A stretch of 20,625 nucleotides of DNA, taken from Pseudomonadota bacterium. Lineage in GTDB: Bacteria; Pseudomonadota; Gammaproteobacteria; Pseudomonadales; Pseudomonadaceae. Shown piece after piece: positions 14,273 to 20,625 of this stretch. The position numbers and the translations under genes are program-made. A model generated the notes under the pieces. That model made no database searches. It saw only the letters and a program-made list of their open reading frames with translations, and was not told the origin of the DNA. The DNA lies in assembly GCA_023388335.1 (NCBI GenBank), contig JAEWGL010000053.1, positions 1 through 20,625 of the forward strand. Direction: 5' to 3'. Every line of letters begins with the position of its first letter. The stretch's first letter is position 1.

Positions 14273-15824
14273 CCACCTGCTGCCTTTCCTCAGCTGGCTG
14301 CCCCGGCAGACTCGCGCCAGCCTGCGCCGGGACCTGCTGGTTGGCCTGAGCGGGGCGATCCTGGCACTACCGCAGTCCATTGCCTATGCCCTGATTGCCG
14401 GCCTGCCCGCCGAATACGGCCTGTATGCGGCTATCGTGCCCGTGCTGGTGGCGTGCCTGTGGGGGTCTTCCTGGCACCTGATCTGTGGTCCCACGGCGGC
14501 CATCTCCATCGTGCTCTACGCCAGCGTCAGCCCGCTGGCCGTCAGTGGCAGCGCCGACTACGTCACCCTGATCCTGCTGCTGACCTTCCTTGGCGGGGTG
14601 TTCCAGCTGCTGCTCGGGCTGCTGCGCTTTGGCGCGCTGGTCAACTTCGTCTCGCATTCCGTGATACTGGGCTTCACCCTGGGCGCGGCCGTGGTGATCG
14701 CCCTGGGGCAAATGCCCAACCTGCTCGGCATGGACCTGCCCAGCCAGGCAACAGCGCTGAAAACGCTTCAGGACCTGCTGAGCCATGCGGGTGAGGTGGA
14801 CCTGCCGTCGCTGGTGCTGGGCCTGGCCACGCTACTGCTCGGCCTGGTGCTCAAGCTCACGCGGCCGCGCTGGCCGGGCCTGTTGATAAGCCTGGTGTGC
14901 GTCAGCCTGGTGGCCTGGCTGCTGCCGGGGTTCTTCGGCCAGGTCCAGCGCGTGCCGGGCTTTATCGGCCAGTTGCCGCCGCCGAGCCCCTTGCCGCTGC
15001 TGGACCTGGAACTGATCCTGCGCCTGCTGCCCAGTGCCGTGGCCGTGGGCATGCTCGGCCTGGTCACCAGCCTGTCCATCGCCCGCTCGCTGTCCGCGCG
15101 CTCCGAGCAACTGATCGACGCCAACCAGGAAATCCGTGCCCAAGGGTTATCGAACATGGTTGGCGCGTGCTTCTCCGGCTATCTGTCCTCCGGCTCGTTC
15201 ACCCGCTCGGGTCTGAGCTACGACGCCGGCGCCCGGTCGCCACTGGCGGGCGTGTTCTCTGCCCTGTGGGTCGCGCTGTTCGCGCTGACCGGGGCCGGGC
15301 TGATCGCGCACCTGCCGATCCCCGCCATGGCCGGCAGTATCCTGCTGATCTGCTGGGGTCTGGTGGATCACCGGGCCATCCGCGCGCTGTTCAGGGTCAG
15401 TCGCGCTGAATTCCTGGTCATGGCGCTGACCGCCACCGCCACCTTGTTGCTGGAGCTGCAGACCGCGATCTACGCCGGCGTGCTGGCCTCGCTGTTCTTC
15501 TACCTCAAGCGCACCTCGCGGCCACGGGTGCAGCAAGCGCGCGAGGGCGATGCCGATGTGCTGCGGGTCGGCGGCTCGATCTTCTTCGGCGCCAGCCACT
15601 ACCTGCAGGTGCGCCTGCAACGCTGCCAGGGCCCGCACGTGGTCATCGACGCCCGGCAGATCAACTTCATCGATTATTCCGGGGTCGACATGCTGCACCG
15701 CGAAGCCCGCCGCCTGACACGCACGGGGGGCAGCCTGACGCTGCATCGCGCCCGGCCACAGGTGATCGAGGAGTTGCACAAGCTGGAAGGGGCAGCACGC
15801 TGCCCGATCCGCTTCGAGGATTAG
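14259..15824 (+). CDS. SulP-family anion transporter with STAS domain
   Basis: 521-residue inner-membrane transporter of the SulP/SLC26 family. Many hydrophobic segments run from about residue 27 to 410, beginning with the family signature G-L-S-G-A-I-L-A-L-P-Q-S-I-A-Y-A-L-I-A-G-L-P-A-E-Y-G-L-Y. A STAS domain lies at about 435-515, with V-V-I-D-A-R-Q-I-N-F-I-D-Y-S-G. It follows betC and choX in the same direction, so sulfate released by the sulfatase, or choline sulfate itself, is the likely cargo. Direction of transport cannot be read. The ATG has only a weak ribosome site, and no earlier in-frame start exists after a TGA at 14241. Its stop shares the bases TTAG with the convergent aroE stop. 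Confidence 0.9.
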   Translation: MPRLDHLLPFLSWLPRQTRASLRRDLLVGLSGAILALPQSIAYALIAGLPAEYGLYAAIVPVLVACLWGSSWHLICGPTAAISIVLYASVSPLAVSGSADYVTLILLLTFLGGVFQLLLGLLRFGALVNFVSHSVILGFTLGAAVVIALGQMPNLLGMDLPSQATALKTLQDLLSHAGEVDLPSLVLGLATLLLGLVLKLTRPRWPGLLISLVCVSLVAWLLPGFFGQVQRVPGFIGQLPPPSPLPLLDLELILRLLPSAVAVGMLGLVTSLSIARSLSARSEQLIDANQEIRAQGLSNMVGACFSGYLSSGSFTRSGLSYDAGARSPLAGVFSALWVALFALTGAGLIAHLPIPAMAGSILLICWGLVDHRAIRALFRVSRAEFLVMALTATATLLLELQTAIYAGVLASLFFYLKRTSRPRVQQAREGDADVLRVGGSIFFGASHYLQVRLQRCQGPHVVIDARQINFIDYSGVDMLHREARRLTRTGGSLTLHRARPQVIEELHKLEGAARCPIRFED

Positions 15825-16645
15825 CCGCGCGCCAGTTGCCGGCGCAGCTCGGCCAGCACCGGCCCGGTGTCTGGCCGCACGCCGCGCCAGATGAAGAAGG
15901 CTTCGGCGGCCTGCTCGGCGAGCATGCCCAGGCCGTCCAGGACCTTGGCTGCGCCCAGGTCGCTGGCCCACTGGCAGAAGGGTGTGGGCGCCTTGCTGTA
16001 CATCATGTCGTAGCACACCGTGTGTCCTGCCTGAACCAGGCTGTCGGCGATCGGCGGCAACTCGCCGGCCAGGCTCGCCGAGGTGGCGTTGATGATCAGG
16101 TCCACCGGCTCTTGCAACCAGGCGTAGCCACTGGCGGCCACCGGCCCGAGGTCGGCGAACTCGCGGGCCAGTTGCTCGGCCTTTTCCACCGTGCGGTTGG
16201 CAATCACCAGCGACTGCGGGTTCTGCGCCAGGCAGGGTTCGAGCACGCCGCGCACCGCACCGCCGGCCCCGAGGACAAGGATACGCTTGCCGGCCAGATC
16301 GACCCCGGCGTTGACCATCAGGTCGCGCACCAGGCCCGCGCCGTCGGTATTGTCGCCCTCCAGGGTGCCGTTATCCAGGCGGGTGAGGGTGTTTACCGCG
16401 CCCGCCCGGCGCGCGCGCGCGGTAAGGCTGTCGACCAGGCGATAGGCCTCTTCCTTGAACGGCACGGTGACATTGGCGCCGTGGCCCTGTTTGAAGAAAC
16501 CCCGGGCGCAATCGCTGAAGTCATCCAGCGGGGCGAGCAGGGTGCTGTACTCCAGGTCTTCGCCGGTCTGGTCGGCGAACAGGCGGTGGATCAACGGCGA
16601 CTTGCTGTGGCCGATCGGATTGCCGAATACAACGTACTGGTCCAT
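15821..16645 (-). CDS. aroE: Shikimate dehydrogenase (NADP)
   Basis: 274-residue enzyme of the shikimate pathway that reduces 3-dehydroshikimate to shikimate with NADPH. The N-terminal domain has V-F-G-N-P-I-G-H-S-K-S-P at residues 6-17. The catalytic lysine is K64 (N-V-T-V-P-F-K-E) and its partner D101 is in D-N-T-D-G-A-G. The NADP loop L-G-A-G-G-A-V-R-G-V is near residue 128. The upstream ATG that would add eight residues is rejected because AGGAGC lies properly placed for ATG 16645 and homologues start at M-D-Q-Y. It lies 42 bases downstream of hemF on the same strand, so the two probably share a transcript. Confidence 0.96.
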   Translation of the reverse strand: MDQYVVFGNPIGHSKSPLIHRLFADQTGEDLEYSTLLAPLDDFSDCARGFFKQGHGANVTVPFKEEAYRLVDSLTARARRAGAVNTLTRLDNGTLEGDNTDGAGLVRDLMVNAGVDLAGKRILVLGAGGAVRGVLEPCLAQNPQSLVIANRTVEKAEQLAREFADLGPVAASGYAWLQEPVDLIINATSASLAGELPPIADSLVQAGHTVCYDMMYSKAPTPFCQWASDLGAAKVLDGLGMLAEQAAEAFFIWRGVRPDTGPVLAELRRQLARG

Positions 16646-16687
16646 GGGTAGCGCTCCTGGGCTCTGCATATCAAGGCTTACCGCAAG

Positions 16688-17608
16688 TCAGTTGCCGGCC
16701 TGGGCTAGCCAGTCGCGGTCCTGCAGGAAATAGTCAGCCAGGCGCGCCTCTTCGGTGCCGGGCTCGGCCTTCCAATCATAGCCCCAACGCACTTGTGGCG
16801 GCAGCGACATGAGGATCGACTCGGTGCGCCCGCCCGACTGCAGACCGAACAGCGTGCCACGGTCGTAGACCAGGTTGAACTCGACGTAGCGGCCACGCCG
16901 GTACTCCTGGAACGCGCGCTGCTGGGGCGTGTACGGCGTGTCCTTGCGACGCTGGACGATCGGCAGGTAAGCCTGGACGTAGGCATCACCGATGGCACGG
17001 ATGAAGGCAAAGCAGGTGTCGAAGTCCCACTCGTTGAGATCGTCGAAGAACAGCCCACCGATACCACGCGGCTCGCCGCGGTGCTTGAGGTGGAAATAGC
17101 GATCGCACCAGGCCTTGTAGCGGGGATAGACATCGGCGCCGAAGGGCGCGCAGGCGCGCTCGGCGACCCGGTGCCAGTGGATGCAGTCTTCCTCGTGGCC
17201 GTAGTAGGGCGTCAGGTCGAAGCCCCCGCCGAACCACCAGACCGCTTCCTCGCCCTCCTTCTCGGCAATGAAGAAGCGCACGTTGGCGTGGGAGGTCGGC
17301 ACGTGCGGGTTGTGTGGGTGGATCACCAGTGACACGCCCAAGGCCTCGAAGCCCCGGCCAGCAAGCTCGGGGCGGTGGGCGCTGGCCGAGGGCGGCAGGC
17401 CTGAGCCGAACACATGGGAGAAATTGACGCCGCCTTTCTCGATCAGCGCACCCTCGCCGATCACCCGTGTACGTCCGCCCCCACCGGCTTCGCGCACCCA
17501 GGCATCTTCGACGAAGCGGGCGCTGCCATCCTCATTCTCGAGGGCGGTGCAAATGCGATCTTGCAGGTCGAGCAGATAGGCTTTCACGGCCTCGGTGCGG
17601 CTAGTCAT
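16688..17608 (-). CDS. hemF: Oxygen-dependent coproporphyrinogen III oxidase
   Basis: 306-residue cytoplasmic enzyme that converts coproporphyrinogen III to protoporphyrinogen IX using oxygen, in haem synthesis. Typical stretches are G-G-G-G-R-T-R-V-I, E-K-G-G-V-N-F-S-H-V, H-x-H-N-P-H-V-P-T-S-H-A-N-V-R, W-W-F-G-G-G-F-D-L-T-P-Y-Y, and C-x-x-Y-F-H-L-K-H-R. The full family length is present. A longer frame adds 20 residues, but ATG 17608 has AGGTGA upstream and homologues begin M-T-S-R. A likely Anr site lies in its promoter, as expected for a gene regulated by oxygen in pseudomonads. It is the first gene before aroE. Confidence 0.96.
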   Translation of the reverse strand: MTSRTEAVKAYLLDLQDRICTALENEDGSARFVEDAWVREAGGGGRTRVIGEGALIEKGGVNFSHVFGSGLPPSASAHRPELAGRGFEALGVSLVIHPHNPHVPTSHANVRFFIAEKEGEEAVWWFGGGFDLTPYYGHEEDCIHWHRVAERACAPFGADVYPRYKAWCDRYFHLKHRGEPRGIGGLFFDDLNEWDFDTCFAFIRAIGDAYVQAYLPIVQRRKDTPYTPQQRAFQEYRRGRYVEFNLVYDRGTLFGLQSGGRTESILMSLPPQVRWGYDWKAEPGTEEARLADYFLQDRDWLAQAGN

Positions 17609-17646
17609 CAGGTCACCTGGGAGGGGCTGGGCAGATTTCGCCGCGT

Positions 17647-17690
17647 AGCATACCACTGGCAACCGCAACGCCGCAGTTGACGGCGATCAG
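17647..17690 (-). promoter_or_regulatory. hemF promoter with Anr-type box
   Basis: On the minus strand CTGATCGCCGTCAA (17690-17677) matches eight of ten positions of the Anr/FNR consensus TTGAT-N4-ATCAA. A -10-like TATGCT lies at 17652-17647. With transcription starting near 17640 the box is centred about 43 bases upstream, close to the -41.5 spacing of activated FNR-type promoters. P. aeruginosa hemF is known to respond to Anr and Dnr. Confidence 0.6.
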
Positions 17691-17741
17691 GCAAAGGCGT
17701 CCGATAGGGGTTTGCCCCAAAACCGACAACAGGAGTGTGAG

Positions 17742-18719
17742 ATGGCCCAGCGTATCCAGTTCAGCCAGCACGGCGGCCCGGAAGTCCTGCAACTGGTCGA
17801 GTTCGAACCTGCCGCGCCCGGACCGCAGCAGGTCCGCGTACGCAACCAGGCAATCGGCCTGAATTTCATCGACACCTATTTCCGCAACGGCCTGTATGCA
17901 CCGCCATCCTTGCCCTCGGGCCTGGGAACCGAGGGCGCCGGTGTGGTCGAGGCGGTGGGCGAGCAGGTCAGCCGGATCAAGGTCGGAGATCGCGTGGCCT
18001 ATGCCGTCGGCCCGCTCGGCGCCTATAGCCAGGTGCATACCTTGCCGCAGGACAACCTGGTCAAGCTGCCCGACAGCATCAGCTTCGAGCAAGCAGCGGC
18101 GGTAATGCTCAAGGGCCTGACCGTGCAGTATCTGCTCAAGCAGACCTATGCCGTGCAGCCGGGCGATACCCTGCTGTTCCACGCCGCTGCTGGGGGTGTC
18201 GGCTCGCTGGCCTGCCAATGGGCCAAGGCCCTGGGCGCACGCCTGATCGGTACCGTCAGCTCGCCGGAAAAGGCCGAACGGGCCCAGGCCCTAGGCGCCT
18301 GGGCAACCATCGACTACAGCCGCGAAGACGTCGCCCAGCGTGTGCTGGAGCTGACCGATGGCAAGAAGTGCCCGGTGGTCTACGACGGTGTGGGCGCCGA
18401 CACCTGGCCGACCTCGTTGGACTGCCTGCAACCACGCGGCCTGATGGTCAGCTTCGGCAATGCGTCCGGTGCGGTCAGCGGCGTGAACCTCGGCATCCTG
18501 GCGCAGAAGGGCTCGTTGTACGTGACCCGCCCGACCCTGGCCAATTATGCCAACAACGCCGAGAACACCCAGGCCATGGCCGATGACCTGTTCGCCATGA
18601 TCAGCAGCGGCAAACTGACTGTGGATATCCAGCAGCGCTATCCATTGAGTGAGGCGGCCAAGGCGCAGACCGAGCTGTCGGCGCGGCGAACCGTGGGATC
18701 GACGATCCTCTTGCCCTGA
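17742..18719 (+). CDS. qor: NADPH quinone oxidoreductase, zeta-crystallin type
   Basis: 325-residue zinc-free medium-chain dehydrogenase/reductase. It begins M-A-Q-R-I-Q-F-S-Q-H-G-G-P-E-V-L with R-x-x-A-I-G-L-N-F-I-D-T-Y-F-R-N-G-L-Y near 37-55, a family signature of E. coli Qor. The NADPH loop is A-A-A-G-G-V-G-S-L at about 149-157. No zinc-binding cysteine cluster is seen. It reduces quinones by one electron and is thought to protect against redox stress. AGGAGTG lies before ATG 17742; a longer frame adding ten residues is not used. It is divergent from hemF and convergent with tsaC at a 12-base gap. Confidence 0.94.
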   Translation: MAQRIQFSQHGGPEVLQLVEFEPAAPGPQQVRVRNQAIGLNFIDTYFRNGLYAPPSLPSGLGTEGAGVVEAVGEQVSRIKVGDRVAYAVGPLGAYSQVHTLPQDNLVKLPDSISFEQAAAVMLKGLTVQYLLKQTYAVQPGDTLLFHAAAGGVGSLACQWAKALGARLIGTVSSPEKAERAQALGAWATIDYSREDVAQRVLELTDGKKCPVVYDGVGADTWPTSLDCLQPRGLMVSFGNASGAVSGVNLGILAQKGSLYVTRPTLANYANNAENTQAMADDLFAMISSGKLTVDIQQRYPLSEAAKAQTELSARRTVGSTILLP

Positions 18720-18731
18720 CCGCTGCACCTG

Positions 18732-19289
18732 TCAGCCGGGTCGCACGATCTCGCCCGTCGCCAGATTGCGAATCACACTCGGATTTCTGCGGCCACCCAG
18801 GGCACCGCCGAGCACCAGGTCGAGCTGTCCACGGAAGTACTGCTCGACCCGCAAGCGCGTCTTGGCCGCCGGCCGGCCTTGTGGATTGGCCGAGGTGGAG
18901 ATCAGCGGACCGACCAGCGAACACAGGTCACGCACCAGCGGATGGTCGCTGACGCGCAGGGCCACGGTGTCGTGAACGCCTGTCACCCACTCGGGCAACA
19001 GGCCCTGGTGCGGCACCAGCCAGGTATTCGGGCCTGGCCAGGTGCTCGCCATGCGATCCAGCCAATCCTCGGGGAAATCCTCGAAGAGGAAGTCGAACTG
19101 GCGAATGTTGTCGGCGACCAGGATCAACCCTTTGTTCACCGAGCGCGACTTGATCGCCAGCAGGCGATCAACCGCCTCTTCGTTCCAAGGGTCACAGCCC
19201 AGGCCCCAGACCGCTTCCGTGGGATAGGCGATGACCGCGCCTGCCCGAATCTCACGCGCGGCTTGTTGCACACGCCAACTGCTCACCAT
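18732..19289 (-). CDS. tsaC: tRNA threonylcarbamoyl-AMP synthase
   Basis: 185-residue YrdC/Sua5-fold enzyme that makes threonylcarbamoyl-AMP from threonine, bicarbonate and ATP, for the t6A modification at A37 of ANN-decoding tRNAs. Diagnostic residues are A-Y-P-T-E-A-V-W-G-L-G-C-D-P at residues 21-34, I-K-S-R-S-V-N-K-G-L-I-L-V at 46-58 and P-L-I-S-T-S-A-N near 127-134. The short TsaC form lacks the Sua5 extension. GGAGAA precedes the ATG. It lies 36 bases downstream of dprA on the same strand, the usual pairing in proteobacteria. Confidence 0.96.
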   Translation of the reverse strand: MVSSWRVQQAAREIRAGAVIAYPTEAVWGLGCDPWNEEAVDRLLAIKSRSVNKGLILVADNIRQFDFLFEDFPEDWLDRMASTWPGPNTWLVPHQGLLPEWVTGVHDTVALRVSDHPLVRDLCSLVGPLISTSANPQGRPAAKTRLRVEQYFRGQLDLVLGGALGGRRNPSVIRNLATGEIVRPG

Positions 19290-19325
19290 TGCTGTTCTCC
19301 GCGTAAAGGCTGACGAGCAGTGTAC

Positions 19326-20423
19326 TTAGCCGCAGCGGGCAAACCAACGCCCGGCTTCATTGCTCACCTGGCCGGCGAGCTCCAGCTCCGTCAGGCTGGC
19401 CAGCACCTGGGCCAGCGGCTGGCCACTGCTGCGCGCCAGCCCCTCGCTGGTTTGCGGCGCCGCCAAGAGCAGCGCCAGCAAGGGATGATCGGCCTGGGCC
19501 ACGGGGGCAGGGGGCAGGTTTTGCCAGCCGCGCAAGCTCTCGAGGATCTGCTCGACACTCTCCACCAGCAGCGCGCCATCGCGGATCAACTGGTGGCAGC
19601 CCTTGGCGCCGGGATGGTGGATGGAACCTGGGATGGCATATACCTCGCGGCCCTGCTCGGCGGCTAGGCGCGCGGTGATCAGCGAGCCGCTGGCCAGGCT
19701 GGCCTCGATCACCAGCACGCCGAGCGACAAACCGCTGATGATCCGGTTGCGCCGGGGAAAGTTGCCGGCCAACGGCCCGGCATCCAGCGGGAATTCGGAA
19801 ACCACCGCGCTGCCGCCCCCGATCATCGCCTCGGCCAACGAACGATGGCGCTGTGGATAAAGTTTTTCCAGCCCGGTTCCAAGCACCCCGATCGTCTGCC
19901 CCACAGCGTCCAATGCGGCCCGATGAGCAGCGCCGTCTACCCCCAGGGCGAGCCCGCTGGTGATGGTGAAACCACTGCGCGCCAGGCAACGGGAAAAGGC
20001 GGCGGCGGTGTCCAGCGCTGGCGGCGTGGCGCGTCGGCTACCGACGACGGCCAGCTGCGGTTGCTCGAGGATACCGGGGTTTCCGGCGACGAAGAGCAGG
20101 GGCGGGGCATCGTCCACCTCGGCCAGCAAGGCCGGGTAGCCTGGACTGTCCCACATCAGTAAATGCTGGCCCGGACGCTCTATCCAGGCCATCGCCGCCG
20201 CCGCGCCCTCGCGCGCATCGGCACTACGGCGGGCCGCGCTGCTGGCCTGGGGCAAGCCCAGCGAATGCCAGGCGGCAGCCGGTGCACTGAGCGCCGCGCT
20301 AGCGCTACCGAAGGCTTCGATCAGGGTGCGAAAGCGCTGGCCGCCTACTTGTGGCAGACGGTGCAGGCGCAACCGCGCCTCCAGTTCGGCGGGCGGGCAG
20401 GTGGGGAAGTAGCTCGTCGACAT
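19326..20423 (-). CDS. dprA: DNA processing protein DprA
   Basis: 365-residue protein that binds incoming single-stranded DNA and loads RecA during natural transformation. An N-terminal helical domain covers about residues 10-60. The Rossmann-like core has V-V-G-S-R-R-A-T at 126-133, S-G-L-A-L-G-V-D-G-A-A-H at 156-167, F-P-R-R-N-R-I-I-S-G-L-S at 222-233 and A-S-G-S-L-I-T-A-R at 244-252. A C-terminal winged-helix domain (about 315-365) resembles the DprA DML1-like domain. Everything is intact. AAGGAT lies eight bases before the ATG. A good promoter and DnaA boxes sit just upstream. Many pseudomonads carry dprA without proven competence. Confidence 0.95.
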   Translation of the reverse strand: MSTSYFPTCPPAELEARLRLHRLPQVGGQRFRTLIEAFGSASAALSAPAAAWHSLGLPQASSAARRSADAREGAAAAMAWIERPGQHLLMWDSPGYPALLAEVDDAPPLLFVAGNPGILEQPQLAVVGSRRATPPALDTAAAFSRCLARSGFTITSGLALGVDGAAHRAALDAVGQTIGVLGTGLEKLYPQRHRSLAEAMIGGGSAVVSEFPLDAGPLAGNFPRRNRIISGLSLGVLVIEASLASGSLITARLAAEQGREVYAIPGSIHHPGAKGCHQLIRDGALLVESVEQILESLRGWQNLPPAPVAQADHPLLALLLAAPQTSEGLARSSGQPLAQVLASLTELELAGQVSNEAGRWFARCG

Positions 20424-20469
20424 GCGGGATCATCCTTGATCGGCAAACGGTCATGCACTTGGCACAACC

Positions 20470-20514
20470 TGTGGATAACTGTGTTGATAATAGTTTGACA
20501 ACCTGTCCATCCAA
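20470..20514 (-). promoter_or_regulatory. dprA promoter with adjacent DnaA boxes
   Basis: On the minus strand TTGGAT (20514-20509) and TATTAT (20492-20487), 16 bases apart, form a fair sigma-70 promoter with a start near 20480. TTATCCACA (20478-20470), a perfect DnaA box, begins at about the transcription start. A one-mismatch box (20490-20482) lies 12 bases away and overlaps the -10. This could mean DnaA control of dprA. The minus-strand frames at the window end all reach stops. Confidence 0.5.
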
Positions 20515-20543
20515 TGGGCGTAGAAGCGTCCTTTCACACCCTA

Positions 20544-20556
20544 GCCAAGCTTTGGC
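20544..20556. promoter_or_regulatory. Short palindrome in the terminal intergenic stretch
   Basis: GCCAA-GCT-TTGGC is a perfect five-pair inverted repeat in the 202-base stretch after the dprA start. The rest, 20557-20625, is AT-richer around 20580-20600 and holds no recognisable gene. An ATG at 20595 opens to the edge but has no ribosome site. Confidence 0.25.
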
Positions 20557-20625
20557 AGGTGCCGAACGCGCCGAATCCCTTTATTATGTGAATCCATGTT
20601 TGCAACCGAACGCACAGTACTGCCC

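Noticed and set aside
17707..17718. GGGG-TTTG-CCCC hairpin before qor
   Set aside because: Four pairs only, in GC-rich DNA. Such short repeats are expected by chance, and no regulator is suggested by it.
20495..20526. Plus-strand promoter TTGACA with TAGAAG leading out of the window
   Set aside because: The -35 is perfect, but the best -10 is 20 bases away and no gene follows with a ribosome site inside the window.
1..20625. Mobile element, phage, CRISPR or defence system
   Set aside because: No transposase, integrase, repeat array or defence-type gene was seen. Gene content and order are core Pseudomonas.

Overview
The window looks like chromosomal DNA of a Pseudomonas, most likely the P. 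putida group. It is GC-rich, with strong Shine-Dalgarno sites and no tRNA, rRNA, insertion sequence, CRISPR array or phage gene that I can see. The gene order prlC, gamma-carbonic anhydrase, HAD phosphatase ... osmC ... trpI/trpBA ... betC ... aroE, hemF, qor, tsaC, dprA is, from memory, the order found near the replication origin in Pseudomonas genomes. This is recognised core synteny, not an acquired island.

Layout. 1-2023: the 5' part of prlC (minus strand), divergent from a two-gene unit for a gamma-carbonic anhydrase-like hexapeptide protein and a HAD phosphatase. 2024-2249: an intergenic stretch with a hairpin and what looks like a decayed REP-type element. 2250-7239: envelope and stress genes. 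These are a predicted lipoprotein zinc aminopeptidase, two tandem paralogous small lipoproteins, two DUF1161 paralogues flanking osmC and a luciferase-like flavin oxidoreductase, a dodecin, and a DUF883 (ElaB/YqjD-like) membrane-anchored protein. 7236-10266: the tryptophan synthase unit trpBA with its divergent LysR activator trpI. 10297-10629: a small DOPA-4,5-dioxygenase-family protein. 10725-15824: a choline-O-sulfate locus made of a LysR regulator, choline sulfatase (betC), a choline-type periplasmic binding protein without its own ABC permease, and a SulP transporter. 15821-20423: aroE and hemF (minus), qor (plus), tsaC and dprA (minus).

How the genes work together. TrpI and TrpBA make up the last step of tryptophan synthesis under indoleglycerol-phosphate control, as known in pseudomonads. 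The betC unit probably captures choline sulfate, hydrolyses it in the cytoplasm to choline and sulfate, and moves one of these anions through the SulP protein. HemF and AroE form a small biosynthetic operon whose promoter carries a good Anr-type site. DprA and TsaC handle incoming single-stranded DNA and tRNA threonylcarbamoylation.

I see no clearly new multi-gene system. The observations most worth following are regulatory: a perfect 17-bp LysR-type dyad between the betC regulator and betC, an Anr-like box at the right distance from a hemF promoter, paired DnaA boxes at the dprA start region, a palindrome in the osmC leader, and a short overlapping upstream reading frame at the sulP start. 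No gene-free stretch exceeds 300 bases; the longest are 2024-2249 and 20424-20625.
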